From an uncultured Lacticaseibacillus sp. (GTDB lineage Bacteria > Bacillota > Bacilli > Lactobacillales > Lactobacillaceae), in assembly GCA_934370925.1 (NCBI GenBank), contig CAKRNG010000021.1, positions 1 to 34,608 of the forward strand: DNA of 34,608 bases. Direction: 5' to 3'. The position numbers and the translations under genes were made by a program. Shown here in pieces: positions 6,670 through 14,080 of this stretch. A model generated the notes under the pieces. That model saw only the letters and a list, made by a program, of their open reading frames with translations, was not told the DNA's origin and searched no databases. Each line of letters begins with the position of its first letter. Within the stretch, counting starts at the first letter, position 1.

Positions 6670-6698
6670 AGAATACCGAAGTTAGTGGAACCTGTCAA
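6670..6698 (-). promoter_or_regulatory. Promoter of the Phe/Tyr importer operon
   Basis: Consensus -35 TTGACA, a 17-base spacer and -10 TATTCT on the minus strand. The predicted start near 6663 gives a leader RNA of about 340 bases before receptor 2, the first 40 of which precede the leader peptide. Confidence 0.75.
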
Positions 6699-6801
6699 TA
6701 CGTAATATTAAAAAAATCGAAATTGATGGCGTTATTAAATTGTGTTAAATGAGCTTTGATGAGAAAAATGAACAAGTTAGCCTCATAGACAGCACAGGGT
6801 G

Positions 6802-7015
6802 GGTGCGCCATAAGTCCAAGGTACACGAATGTTACATCCTAAGTCGATTCTATGCTAATGCTCAAAAGTTCCCGGGATGCGTCGCTCTGTTTTTAGTCGC
6901 GCGCCAGAAGACTGTCCCCTCACATACAAGGCAGGCCCGACAGAAATCCTAAGTGCGGGATTTCTGTCGGGCCTGCCTTGTATACCGGGGCCAAACCGTC
7001 TTCTGGCGCAGCCTC
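6802..7015. repeat. Modular hairpin repeat, copy B (mosaic)
   Basis: It has the same left and right end modules as copy A. Between them lies first a piece of the type-2 middle (about 6846-6890, matching copies C and F read in reverse), then a type-1 palindrome. That palindrome is a perfect 26-bp stem (6924-6949 with 6958-6983) with an 8-base loop. Compared with copy A, both arms have changed together (GG/CC to GA/TC and neighbouring pairs), so pairing is retained. It separates the 7030-7503 gene from the importer operon promoter and may act as a terminator for the former. Confidence 0.85.
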
Positions 7016-7029
7016 CATGTTAATTCGCC

Positions 7030-7503
7030 TTAATTAATTTTTTGAATGGTAAGGGGGGTGTTGTCAGGGACGACGCGCTTCAATGCACCGAGCACAACTT
7101 CAAGCGGCTGCCGGAACATGAGCTGTACCCGCCGCCGAGGTTTGAACGTGAAGACGGCAACCACGATGTTTTTACCACCGGGTGCGTTGATGGGGGTCAG
7201 TGCAACTTCAGCGACGTTCGTATATTTGAGTGCACGGGAGAACCAGCCCTGGCTCACCAGGCGTTTAGAACCAAGACCAGTCACACCAGACATGATGTAC
7301 AGGAGAACGAAGAGGGCAACGAAGATGACGTACATCCAGCTTGTGAGGCCCGCAGTGGTAATCCAAACGGCGAGTCCGACACCAATCAGAACTTGGCCGT
7401 AACTGTAACTCGCACGCAATTGAATTTGAGATTGCCAGAAAACATTGTATCCGGCTAGACCGGCGAGCGCGAGGTTGAGGATGATGAGAAATATATCAAA
7501 CAT
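7030..7503 (-). CDS. Membrane protein of unknown function
   Basis: A 157-residue protein. Residues about 4-22, 38-54 and 57-75 are hydrophobic helices. The remaining soluble part (about 80-157) is basic and contains KRLVSQGWFSRALKYTNV and a FKPRRRVQLMFRQPLE segment, suggesting a cytosolic domain. The start ATG at 7503 is preceded by GGAAGG six bases upstream. An extended -10 promoter lies about 90 bases upstream. It is a single-gene unit, followed by repeat copy B. I do not recognise a named family; a membrane-bound regulatory or stress protein is possible, but nothing in the sequence shows it. Confidence 0.75.
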   Translation of the reverse strand: MFDIFLIILNLALAGLAGYNVFWQSQIQLRASYSYGQVLIGVGLAVWITTAGLTSWMYVIFVALFVLLYIMSGVTGLGSKRLVSQGWFSRALKYTNVAEVALTPINAPGGKNIVVAVFTFKPRRRVQLMFRQPLEVVLGALKRVVPDNTPLTIQKIN

Positions 7504-7594
7504 AATGGGCCTTCCTTATCTGTTGTCTGAATGCTGCGAGTGGTGGGTTAACGCATGACCACTAAATTATGTATAACGAAACACCCGTATCATT

Positions 7595-7603
7595 ATCATA
7601 CCA
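7595..7603 (-). promoter_or_regulatory. Extended -10 promoter of the 7030-7503 gene
   Basis: Minus-strand TGG-TATGAT, an extended -10 element without a recognisable -35 at normal spacing. The predicted start lies about 85 bases before the gene. Confidence 0.45.
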
Positions 7604-7712
7604 GACTGACAGGCAAAAGCGATGAACACTAGGGGAGGTTAAGCGAAAACAAAGGAACAAGTTGATCACTGAGAGCAAAATACGGTGAAAGAAGACGTGT
7701 CGATGAATTAAG

Positions 7713-7892
7713 GAGTGCGCCATAAATTCAAGGCACACGAACGTTACATCCAGTCGAGCTACGTGCCCCAGAAGTCTGCGCTTAACCCAGAGTTGATTGC
7801 AGCGGAAAATCACCGCCTCCATCAATTCTACGTTAATGCTCAATTTCTGACCGGGGCACTGCGCTCTGTTATTCGTCTTCTGGCGCAGCCTC
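7713..7892. repeat. Modular hairpin repeat, copy C (type-2 middle)
   Basis: The left module (GTGCGCCATAA...ACATCCAGTCG) and right module (GTCTTCTGGCGCAGCC) are those of copies A and B. The middle is the reverse complement of the 123-bp unit at 19491, including an inner stem built on a TTGAT / ATCAA core around a CACCGCCTCC segment. It lies between a divergent gene pair, immediately upstream of the lexA promoter. No conserved reading frame is present. Confidence 0.8.
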
Positions 7893-7934
7893 GTTTAAAA
7901 ACCGCAATAAATAGATGTTTATTGCGTGGATTCC

Positions 7935-7963
7935 TTGCAAACACGCGTTCGGATTGGTATTCT
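7935..7963 (+). promoter_or_regulatory. lexA promoter with SOS box
   Basis: -35 TTGCAA, 17-base spacer, -10 TATTCT with a TG motif one base before it. CAAACACGCGTTCG (7938-7951) overlaps the -35 and spacer. It matches the Gram-positive LexA operator CGAAC-N4-GTTCG in all but one defined base. This implies that LexA represses its own gene. Confidence 0.75.
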
Positions 7964-7995
7964 GTAATCAAAGAAACGGAAGGCAGGCAAGCAGT

Positions 7996-8625
7996 ATGCC
8001 AAATCAGAAGACAAAGGAACGTTGGGTCCAAATAATTACCACGATTCACGACGCAATTAACGACCGTGGTTTTCCACCAACCGTTCGTGAGATTGGTGCG
8101 GCTGTTGGTTTAAGCTCTTCTTCAACGGTGGCCGTTTACCTTGAAAAAATGCAAACGGCTGGGTTGATTGTGAAAGATCCTGCAAAACCACGCACGCTGG
8201 AGGTAACGTCAGCGGGTTTGGACTACATTGGGGTTCGAGAAGAACTTGGAATTCCGGTCGTCGGTACCGTTGCGGCGGGCGTGCCCATCACGGCCGAACA
8301 GAACATTGAAGAATATTTTCCCGTTCCAACGGGCCTGAATTATGATCAGGATGAACTCTTCATGTTGACGGTTCAAGGGAGCTCCATGATTAAGATTGGA
8401 ATCCTGACGGGCGATAAACTGATCATCAAGAAGCAGGCCAATGCTGAAAACGGGCAAATTGTGGTTGCCATGACCGAGGATAGCGAAGCAACCGTCAAGC
8501 GCTTCTATCGGGAAGACGGCCGCATCCGCTTGCACCCAGAAAACGACGAGATGGACGACATGTATTTTGACGATGTGGCCATCTTGGGACTGGTTGTCGG
8601 ACTTTATCGAGATGAATTGAACTAA
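7996..8625 (+). CDS. lexA: LexA repressor
   Basis: SOS-response repressor of 209 residues, the usual length. The N-terminal winged helix-turn-helix (about 1-70) includes FPPTVREIGAAVGLSSSSTV. The C-terminal S24 peptidase domain carries the self-cleavage bond Ala94-Gly95 (TVAAGVP), the nucleophile Ser130 in QGSSMI and the general base Lys168 in ATVKRF. On DNA damage, RecA-ssDNA filaments would trigger self-cleavage and derepress repair genes. I chose the ATG at 7996, which matches the family N-terminus; the open frame extends upstream without homology. An SOS box lies 45 bases upstream. A strong bidirectional terminator follows. At the cleavage-domain motif the usual GDSM is GSSM, a conservative variation that leaves the nucleophile intact. 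Confidence 0.97.
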   Translation: MPNQKTKERWVQIITTIHDAINDRGFPPTVREIGAAVGLSSSSTVAVYLEKMQTAGLIVKDPAKPRTLEVTSAGLDYIGVREELGIPVVGTVAAGVPITAEQNIEEYFPVPTGLNYDQDELFMLTVQGSSMIKIGILTGDKLIIKKQANAENGQIVVAMTEDSEATVKRFYREDGRIRLHPENDEMDDMYFDDVAILGLVVGLYRDELN

Positions 8626-8656
8626 AAAAACCGGGGATGGTTCCCCGGTTTTTTTG
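8625..8656 (+). terminator. lexA terminator
   Basis: CCGGGGA (8631-8637) and TCCCCGG (8642-8648) flank a 4-base loop, with A-runs before and seven T after. It can work in both directions but no gene ends here from the right except the AEC permease at 8708. Confidence 0.92.
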
Positions 8657-8682
8657 TATTCATTCATGATTTTTAAAAGATC

Positions 8683-8699
8683 CCGGGGCACTGCGCTCT
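8683..8699. repeat. Fragment of the modular repeat family
   Basis: CCGGGGCACTGCGCTCT is identical to positions 7851-7867 inside repeat copy C. It is a 17-base remnant located between the lexA terminator and the AEC permease stop codon. Confidence 0.55.
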
Positions 8700-8707
8700 C
8701 GTGTTTA

Positions 8708-9649
8708 TTATGCCAAGAACGTCATTACCAGCGGAATCACGACCATTGCGAGGACGGTGGAGCTGGCGACCCCGATAGCGGCGAATTCTGTGTCGGCTTC
8801 GTATAAGCGTGCGACAACAGGCGCGTTGGTCATGACCGGCATGCAGGACTGAATGATGAAGATGGCGCGCATCAATGGCGACATGTTGGCGAATGATAAG
8901 AGAATCGTCATGACGATTGGGGCGGCGATGAATCGGCCGAAGAGAACACCCAGCAGGTCTTTGTTGAAGGTGAACGCCTTGCGAATACCCGCTTGATAAA
9001 TCGTAATCCCGATGAAGAACATGGACCCTGGGATGGTTAAGTTACCAACGTAATTCAGGTCGGCCATCACGAAATCAGGCAACTGAACGTGACAGAGGAC
9101 GATGATAATCCCAACAATGAACCCTAGTAGCGGTGGCGAGAAAATTTTCCCCAGCGTCTTTTTGAAGTCGAACTGTGCTTGCGTGGGGCCATCATGCTGA
9201 ATCAGGTAGACACCGACCGTCCAGAAGATGGTCGTATTCGCCATGTAGTAGACCAGAACGTACGGTAGACTCTTGGAGCCGAACAGCGCGAGGTTAACGG
9301 GTAGGCCGATGAATACCGTGTTGGAGTTGAGGAACATCGAACAGAACAAGCCCTCGTGCATTTTTTCAACGCGCAAAAGTTTCATCACCACAACGGATAA
9401 GACGCCGAGGATGGCCATTGAGATGAGCGGGTAGCGGAGTTGTGGCAACAAACTCAGAAGTTCCTTTGCGGTGAACTTGGAACTGACGGTGACCACCATG
9501 TAGGCAGGCAGGGCCACCTGGGTCACAATTTTTGCGATAATCTTGCCACTATCCTTGCTAAGCCAATTTCTAGCCGCAAGAAAGTAACCTAGGGCGATGA
9601 GAATGAGAATCTCGGTGACGCCCAAAACACTGGATGTGAAAGCTGTCAA
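8708..9649 (-). CDS. AEC (auxin efflux carrier) family permease
   Basis: A 313-residue membrane protein with about ten hydrophobic helices in two halves, as in the AEC family to which lactobacillal malate permease MleP and other organic-acid carriers belong. Typical features are the N-terminal GYFLAARNWLSKDSGK segment and the conserved asparagine-rich region FLNSNTVFIGLPVN. The start is a TTG at 9649 with AGAGGG seven bases upstream; no ATG occurs before residue 51, so the TTG is well supported. It stands alone, with no malolactic or citrate genes next to it, so substrate (malate, citrate, an amino acid) is open. A short fragment of the modular repeat lies just upstream. Confidence 0.88.
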   Translation of the reverse strand: MTAFTSSVLGVTEILILIALGYFLAARNWLSKDSGKIIAKIVTQVALPAYMVVTVSSKFTAKELLSLLPQLRYPLISMAILGVLSVVVMKLLRVEKMHEGLFCSMFLNSNTVFIGLPVNLALFGSKSLPYVLVYYMANTTIFWTVGVYLIQHDGPTQAQFDFKKTLGKIFSPPLLGFIVGIIIVLCHVQLPDFVMADLNYVGNLTIPGSMFFIGITIYQAGIRKAFTFNKDLLGVLFGRFIAAPIVMTILLSFANMSPLMRAIFIIQSCMPVMTNAPVVARLYEADTEFAAIGVASSTVLAMVVIPLVMTFLA

Positions 9650-9673
9650 ATTAAATCCCTCTTTTATGTAAGG

Positions 9674-9707
9674 TGAGGCTGTGCTTTGGACTTATGGCGC
9701 AACCTCG
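9674..9707 (-). repeat. Truncated modular repeat, left end only
   Basis: Read on the minus strand it is GAGGTTGCGCCATAAGTCC followed by AAAGCAC and AGCCTC. It matches the left end of copy A joined directly to the last bases of the right end, as if the whole middle had been deleted. Confidence 0.65.
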
Positions 9708-9715
9708 GCCGTGAA

Positions 9716-10264
9716 TTAGTTGTGTGTCGTTAAAATATGTTGGAGCGGAATATCGAATGTATCTTCTGGCCAAAATGCAGTGGAGACATATTGAATGGGC
9801 AGTGCTAACGTAACGGTTGTTCCCGCATAATTGGCGAGAAAACGGTCATAGTAGCCACCCCCGAAGCCAAGGCGTTTATGGCTATCTTGGGCATAAGCGA
9901 GTCCAGGAACAACGACCAGGTCAGGTGCATTGTTCATTAAGGCGACATCATATTCGGGTTCTAATAGGCCAAAATGACTGCGAACGAGTTGATCATCACC
10001 GGGATGCGGCATGAACGCCATCTGCCGCTTTGGCATGACTTTGGGGAGGTAGATTGTTTTGCCTGCCGCTTGCGCTGCCTGAATAACGGCCGTGGTGTCG
10101 ACTTCGAACGGACCACTAATCGTTGTGGCAATCGTGGTTGCAGCTTGCCATTCGGGAAGTGCTTGGAGCTGTTGAACGATTTGAGCGGTTTCTGTCTGGC
10201 GCTGCTCGGCTGGATAATTTTTTAAGGCGGTTATTTGCTTAAATCTGGCTTCTTTTTTATCGAT
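9716..10264 (-). CDS. 5-formyltetrahydrofolate cyclo-ligase, probable AUC start
   Basis: Converts 5-formyl-THF to 5,10-methenyl-THF with ATP, returning a dead-end folate to one-carbon metabolism in the cytosol. The family signature GFGGGYYDRF lies at residues 133-142 of the 182-residue form. Basic residues in DKKEARFKQ near the N-terminus match the ATP-binding start of the family. The family homology begins exactly at this DKKEAR segment. A perfect AGGAGG (10274-10279) lies nine bases before an ATC codon (10264), and no ATG, GTG or TTG is in reach. The alternative ATG at 10315 adds 17 residues without homology, has no Shine-Dalgarno and would lie only about ten bases from the predicted transcript start. 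I therefore favour initiation at AUC. Confidence 0.85.
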   Translation of the reverse strand: MDKKEARFKQITALKNYPAEQRQTETAQIVQQLQALPEWQAATTIATTISGPFEVDTTAVIQAAQAAGKTIYLPKVMPKRQMAFMPHPGDDQLVRSHFGLLEPEYDVALMNNAPDLVVVPGLAYAQDSHKRLGFGGGYYDRFLANYAGTTVTLALPIQYVSTAFWPEDTFDIPLQHILTTHN

Positions 10265-10332
10265 TGAAGGATACCTCCTGGAATTCGTTGTAATGAAAAC
10301 TGAATGAAACGGCATCGAAAGTAATTGTAATT

Positions 10333-10341
10333 AATATAGCA
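10333..10341 (-). promoter_or_regulatory. Extended -10 promoter of the cyclo-ligase gene
   Basis: Minus-strand TGC-TATATT, an extended -10. The predicted start near 10326 gives about 60 bases of leader to the AUC codon but only about ten to the upstream ATG. Confidence 0.5.
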
Positions 10342-10508
10342 CTCTTTGACCGTAGTGCTTAAGGGGGCGTGAAAAAAATTTGGTGCGCCCGTATCTCTGG
10401 GTAAACTTTTGCATTGGCCTCGCTACGTTGCGTTATCTGTGGGAAAGTAATCACAACGTTTTGCATTTCGCACGAATTGGGAAGCAACTGTCACCATGCT
10501 CGGTAAGG

Positions 10509-10514
10509 TATAAT
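10509..10514 (+). promoter_or_regulatory. -10 box of the corA promoter
   Basis: A consensus TATAAT 25 bases before the corA start, with no clear -35 at 16-18 bases. The short distance leaves room for the Shine-Dalgarno GGAAGGGGAG only. Confidence 0.4.
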
Positions 10515-10538
10515 TAAAGTTGGAAGGGGAGACGTCGC

Positions 10539-11480
10539 ATGATTACTTATTACGCAATTAATCCTGATGAGGCAAAAGAAACCACAGCGGCCAATGCTTC
10601 GTGGGTTCATCTAGAACAGCCATCCGCAGCTGAGCTAACCCAGGTGGGCACAGCGTATGGTATCGAGATGCGCGAGTTACGCGCCATGACGGATACTTAT
10701 GAGAATCCGCGCGGGTCGTGGTTGAATCCGAATGATGATAAGCCGGGAATTATTGTGGTGCGCTACCCCGTGCATGATGTGGGACCGATGGGGTATCGTG
10801 GTTACCAGACAGCTCCCCTCGCAATGATTTTGCTGGCGGACAAAGTGATTACGGTCAGCCAGATGCCGATTCCGCAAACGATTCATTCAAGCATTGACGG
10901 CGGGCGACCGCTCAGTGCAATGCCCGAGGAGTTTGCGCTACACATCATTTGGTGTGTCCTGCACAGTTTCGTCACGGCCATGGTGCACGTGAATCAAGAA
11001 GTCGATGAAATGCAACTCGGACTCGGGCGGGCAGTCACGAATAAGCAATTATACGAAATTATGGCATTCCAGAAGTCCCTCATCTACTTTGGCACCGTGC
11101 TCGACAACACGATGCCAGTGCTGAAAAAACTCCGGCAGAATGAACGGTATTTCAACAAGGCGAGCTACGATGAGTGGCTACAATCCGCGATGATTGAAGG
11201 GCATCAGGCCCAGACGATGGCAAACATGACGGAACGAATCCTGGAGCAATACAACACGACGGTGAGTTCGATTGTTTCCAATAACTTGAATATCATCATG
11301 AAGGTGCTGACGAGTATTACCATTATTTTGACCATTCCAACCGTTGTGGGCGGTTTGTGGGGAATGAACGTTCCCGTGCCGTTCGCCGGGAAATATTGGG
11401 CCTTCTGGGGAATTCTAGCGGTAACGACCGTGATTTGTGGCGCGTGTGCGTACGTTTTACACAAGAATGATTACCTTTAA
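10539..11480 (+). CDS. corA: CorA-family magnesium/cobalt transport protein
   Basis: A 313-residue member of the CorA pentameric divalent-cation channel family. It has a long soluble cytoplasmic N-terminal part (about 1-245) with a long helical region, and two C-terminal transmembrane helices. The diagnostic Gly-Met-Asn of the selectivity filter lies at 275-277 (GGLWGMNVP), at the end of the first helix. The C-terminus is basic and charged (HKNDYL). The ATG at 10539 has GGAAGGGGAG in front. It is divergent from the folate gene and probably monocistronic. Among CorA relatives in lactobacilli several paralogs exist, so magnesium is the likely but unproven substrate. Confidence 0.92.
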   Translation: MITYYAINPDEAKETTAANASWVHLEQPSAAELTQVGTAYGIEMRELRAMTDTYENPRGSWLNPNDDKPGIIVVRYPVHDVGPMGYRGYQTAPLAMILLADKVITVSQMPIPQTIHSSIDGGRPLSAMPEEFALHIIWCVLHSFVTAMVHVNQEVDEMQLGLGRAVTNKQLYEIMAFQKSLIYFGTVLDNTMPVLKKLRQNERYFNKASYDEWLQSAMIEGHQAQTMANMTERILEQYNTTVSSIVSNNLNIIMKVLTSITIILTIPTVVGGLWGMNVPVPFAGKYWAFWGILAVTTVICGACAYVLHKNDYL

Positions 11481-11567
11481 TCATGGCGAATTCCTTGTGG
11501 CGTAAATGAAATGTGCGCTAGCGTGAATAGATTTCACGGTAAACCGAGTTCGGTGAATCCGTAAAAC

Positions 11568-11576
11568 TGGTATCAT
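11568..11576 (+). promoter_or_regulatory. Extended -10 promoter of acpS-alr
   Basis: TGG-TATCAT, an extended -10 element about 45 bases before acpS. The -35 is not recognisable. Confidence 0.4.
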
Positions 11577-11619
11577 CTAATACAGGAAATAAACGGCACT
11601 CGGTGGGGAGGTAAGCGAC

Positions 11620-11979
11620 ATGATTCAAGGACTGGGGATTGATGTGACGGAACTGAGGCGCATTGCGCAGGCACAGGCGCGCAATCCGCACTTTGCGCAG
11701 AAGGTGTTGACGCCTGCTGAGTTCACTCAGTGGCAACAGCTCGCACCGAAAAGGGCCCTTGAGTACTTGGCTGGTCGTTTTTCCGTCAAAGAGGCCTATG
11801 CAAAGGCGTACGGGACGGGACTGGGTCAAGTGGCACTTCATGACGTTGAGACTTTAACGGACGCGACAACTGGGCGTCCAGTTGTGTCGGGACCGTTTCA
11901 AGGACGGGCGCACGTTTCAATTAGCCACACGGATGTGCTTGTGTTTACCGAAGTGATTTTGGAAGGAAGTATGGATTGA
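11620..11979 (+). CDS. acpS: Holo-[acyl-carrier-protein] synthase
   Basis: Transfers the 4'-phosphopantetheine of coenzyme A to a serine of apo-ACP, activating fatty acid synthesis. The 119 residues are the family's normal length. The magnesium ligands Asp8 (GIDVTELRRI) and Glu58 (RFSVKEAYAKAYGTG) are present, as is the C-terminal HVSISHT strand. GGGGAGG precedes the ATG. The stop TGA overlaps the first base of the alr ATG, so the two are translationally coupled, an order common in lactobacilli and bacilli. Cytosolic, trimeric in relatives. Confidence 0.96.
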   Translation: MIQGLGIDVTELRRIAQAQARNPHFAQKVLTPAEFTQWQQLAPKRALEYLAGRFSVKEAYAKAYGTGLGQVALHDVETLTDATTGRPVVSGPFQGRAHVSISHTDVLVFTEVILEGSMD

Positions 11980-13097
11980 TGGTTGTTGCAAGACACCGCC
12001 CAACGCGAATCATGATTAGTGAGCGTGCCATTAAGCATAATGTTAGCGAGGCTGTGGCGCAGTTAGATAGCGATAGCCAGTTATTCGCGGTTGTGAAGGC
12101 GAACGCATATGGACATGGCTTGATTCAGGTGGCGCAATTCGCGTTGGCGGCAGGCGCAACGGGTTTTTGTGTGGCGGTTCTCGATGAAGCTTTAGCGTTG
12201 CGTGAAGCGGGGATGACGGCACCGATTTTAGTTTTGGGACTTATCGCACCTGAAGATGCTGCAATTGCGGCTGCTCATCAGATTGCGGTGCCAGTTGCGG
12301 AAGAACAGTGGCTGGAACAGGCAAGCCTGACGTTGCCAGCGGATGCCCACCTGCAAGTTCACTTTGCAACGGATACGGGGATGGGCCGAATTGGGTTTAC
12401 ACACCGTCAGGACTTACAAGCTGCTGCACGTTGGGTACAAGCGCACGCGGAGATGATGAAGCTAGAAGGAATCTTCACGCATTTTGCGACGGCAGATGAA
12501 GTTGATACTACCCAGTTCGAAAAACAAAGTCGGCGCTTTAACGAATTTGTCGCGTGTCTCCCTGAACGTCCCCGATATGTACATGTGGCAAATACAGCTA
12601 CCAGTCTGTGGCACAAGGCGTGTCACGGAAACCTTGTTCGCTTTGGGGTGGGGATATACGGGCTGAATCCGTCAGGTCGTGCCGTTACCACGTTGCCGTA
12701 TTCGTTAGAACCTGCATTGCGTTTGGAATCGGCGCTTGTCCTGTGCAAAGAAGTCCCCGCCGGAACAACGATTTCGTATGGGGCAACCTACACCAGTCAG
12801 CAGTGCGAGTTTATCGGTACCGTTCCGATGGGATATGCAGATGGTTGGCCACGCCGAATGCAAGGGTTCAAGGTACTGGTAGACGGCCATGCGTGTGAAA
12901 TTGTGGGGCGCGTTTGTATGGATCAGTTCATGATTCGCTTGCCCCATGCGTATGCGCCTGGAACGCGGGTGACGTTGATTGGGCGCGATGGTGATGCCGT
13001 CGTGACGGCGCAGGACGTTGCGGATTATGCGGAAACCATTCACTACGAGATTGTTTGTGGGTTAAGTGACCGCGTTCCGCGCGAGTACGTTGATTAG
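11979..13097 (+). CDS. alr: Alanine racemase
   Basis: PLP-dependent interconversion of L- and D-alanine, supplying D-Ala for peptidoglycan and teichoic acid. The 372-residue protein has the PLP lysine Lys40 in AVVKANAYGHG and the second catalytic base Tyr267 in ISYGATYTS. The N-terminal TIM barrel and C-terminal beta domain are of full length. I chose the ATG at 11979, which overlaps the acpS stop by one base; the TTG one codon earlier is also open. GGAAGGAAG lies upstream inside acpS. A long stem-loop follows the stop. Its product is essential for wall synthesis unless D-Ala is supplied. Confidence 0.96.
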   Translation: MVVARHRPTRIMISERAIKHNVSEAVAQLDSDSQLFAVVKANAYGHGLIQVAQFALAAGATGFCVAVLDEALALREAGMTAPILVLGLIAPEDAAIAAAHQIAVPVAEEQWLEQASLTLPADAHLQVHFATDTGMGRIGFTHRQDLQAAARWVQAHAEMMKLEGIFTHFATADEVDTTQFEKQSRRFNEFVACLPERPRYVHVANTATSLWHKACHGNLVRFGVGIYGLNPSGRAVTTLPYSLEPALRLESALVLCKEVPAGTTISYGATYTSQQCEFIGTVPMGYADGWPRRMQGFKVLVDGHACEIVGRVCMDQFMIRLPHAYAPGTRVTLIGRDGDAVVTAQDVADYAETIHYEIVCGLSDRVPREYVD

Positions 13098-13103
13098 GAT
13101 TTA

Positions 13104-13165
13104 AAAGAGGCGCGTATGGTGAAGTGTCAGAAAGTTGACGACACTTTTGCCATTCGCGCCTCTTT
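13104..13165 (+). terminator. Long stem-loop after alr
   Basis: AAAGAGGCGCG (13104-13114) pairs with CGCGCCTCTTT (13155-13165). Inside it ATGG/CCAT and AAGTGTC/GACACTT extend the stem. The T-tract is short (CTTTGACTT), so termination may be partial, which would allow some flow into the toxin-antitoxin genes. Confidence 0.7.
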
Positions 13166-13261
13166 GACTTGATTTTCGGTGGCGTTGTGCTATTTTTGAT
13201 ATCAGTAATAAGTCGTTACTTTTTGCTGATTTGGGTCGTGTTATATTGGAGGAGAAAGGTT

Positions 13262-13510
13262 ATGGCAAGTGTGTGGCAGCCGATGATGCATGTGATGCCT
13301 GCTGGGCAAGAATGTGTTGCAACCTTTTGTGAATATTATGATGTTGACGAAGAGGCAGTGCGTAGTGGCGTTGTGAGCTCGTATGTTCGTTGCCACGCGC
13401 ATGATTTTGATGGGTTGGTAGACGGGTACCGGGCAATGGCGGCGTTGAACGCAGAAATCTGCGCGGAGTTTACCGCGTGTGAATCGGAGGCCTACCGTAG
13501 CATTTGCTAA
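13262..13510 (+). CDS. Putative antitoxin of a MazF/PemK-type module
   Basis: An 82-residue acidic protein directly before a MazF toxin, 16 bases apart. Gene order and size match the PemI-type antitoxins located after alr in the Lacticaseibacillus casei group; I rely on position and size, since the sequence shows no motif I can name. The N-terminal part, through EYYDVDEEAVRSGVVSSYV, could be DNA-binding. The C-terminal part is rich in Ala, Glu and Cys (ALNAEICAEFTACESEAY) and would wrap the toxin. The ATG at 13262 has GGAGGAGAAAGG just before it; the longer open frame from 13169 includes upstream non-coding sequence. A short inverted repeat (AGTAA...TTACT) near 13205-13221 could be an operator for autoregulation. 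Confidence 0.72.
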   Translation: MASVWQPMMHVMPAGQECVATFCEYYDVDEEAVRSGVVSSYVRCHAHDFDGLVDGYRAMAALNAEICAEFTACESEAYRSIC

Positions 13511-13526
13511 GACCGGTGGTGATTGA

Positions 13527-13907
13527 ATGGATACGAATATTAAACGGGGGGACATTTTCTTTGCGGATTTGTCGCCCGTCATTGGATCAGAGCAGGGCGG
13601 CATGCGTCCGGTTCTAATTATTCAGAATAATGTTGGGAATCATTATAGTCCTACCGTGATTGTGGCGGCGATTACGAGCCGCATCACGAAACCAAAGATG
13701 CCGACGCACGTGGGGATGGTTGGGGGACGCGATGGGTTGGAGCGCGATTCCGTTATTCTGCTTGAACAAGTCCGAACGATTGATAAACAACGCTTACGTG
13801 ATCGAATTTCAACGCTACCTGCAAATAAAATGCGCGAGGTGGACAACGCGTTGAGTATCTCCCTTGCCCTAAAGCCGTTGCCGAACCAAAAAGGAAACAA
13901 GCGATAA
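13527..13907 (+). CDS. mazF: MazF/PemK-family endoribonuclease toxin
   Basis: A 126-residue toxin of the MazF family, which cleaves mRNA at short single-stranded motifs when the antitoxin is degraded. Family features are [19 protein letters not shown] at the start, [12 protein letters not shown] with the catalytic arginine (R27) and VAAITSRI with the catalytic threonine (T50). Length is close to the usual 110-125. Translation starts at the ATG at 13527 with GGTGGTG ahead. It is co-transcribed with the putative antitoxin and located behind alr, as is common in Firmicutes. The cleavage motif cannot be read from the sequence. Confidence 0.95.
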   Translation: MDTNIKRGDIFFADLSPVIGSEQGGMRPVLIIQNNVGNHYSPTVIVAAITSRITKPKMPTHVGMVGGRDGLERDSVILLEQVRTIDKQRLRDRISTLPANKMREVDNALSISLALKPLPNQKGNKR

Positions 13908-13936
13908 TATACATAAAGAACCGCGGGAAGAGGGCC

Positions 13937-14077
13937 TTGGCAGACAAGAAACCCCAACGCAGAAACGAGCGTCAGCAAACAGCCTTAATTGGCGTGTTGC
14001 TGACGCTCATTTTATGGATTATGACGCTCCTCAGCCGCACCTCTTTTCTTTGCCCCGCAGTTTTGATAGAGTTGTGA
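13937..14077 (+). CDS. Possible small single-pass membrane protein
   Basis: A 46-codon ORF starting with TTG, 29 bases after mazF. It has a strongly basic head (ADKKPQRRNERQQ), one hydrophobic helix (about residues 16-32, LIGVLLTLILWIMTLL) and a short tail. GGAAGAGGG lies just before the TTG. The charge-then-helix layout and the spacing suggest a real gene in the mazF operon. Against it, a 12-bp inverted repeat (13967-13978 with 13997-14008) falls inside the frame and could be a terminator, and the tail runs up to repeat copy D. I know no family for it. Confidence 0.4.
   Translation: MADKKPQRRNERQQTALIGVLLTLILWIMTLLSRTSFLCPAVLIEL
13967..14013 (+). terminator. Inverted repeat after mazF, possible terminator
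   Basis: GAGCGTCAGCAA pairs perfectly with TTGCTGACGCTC across an 18-base loop, followed by ATTTTATGG. The T-tract is weak. It lies inside the small ORF at 13937-14077, so one of the two readings may be wrong. Confidence 0.5.
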
Positions 14078-14080
14078 CTA

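Noticed and set aside
10382..10392. GGTGCGCCC as a further repeat fragment
   Set aside because: The match to the left module is only eight bases and does not continue; it may be chance.
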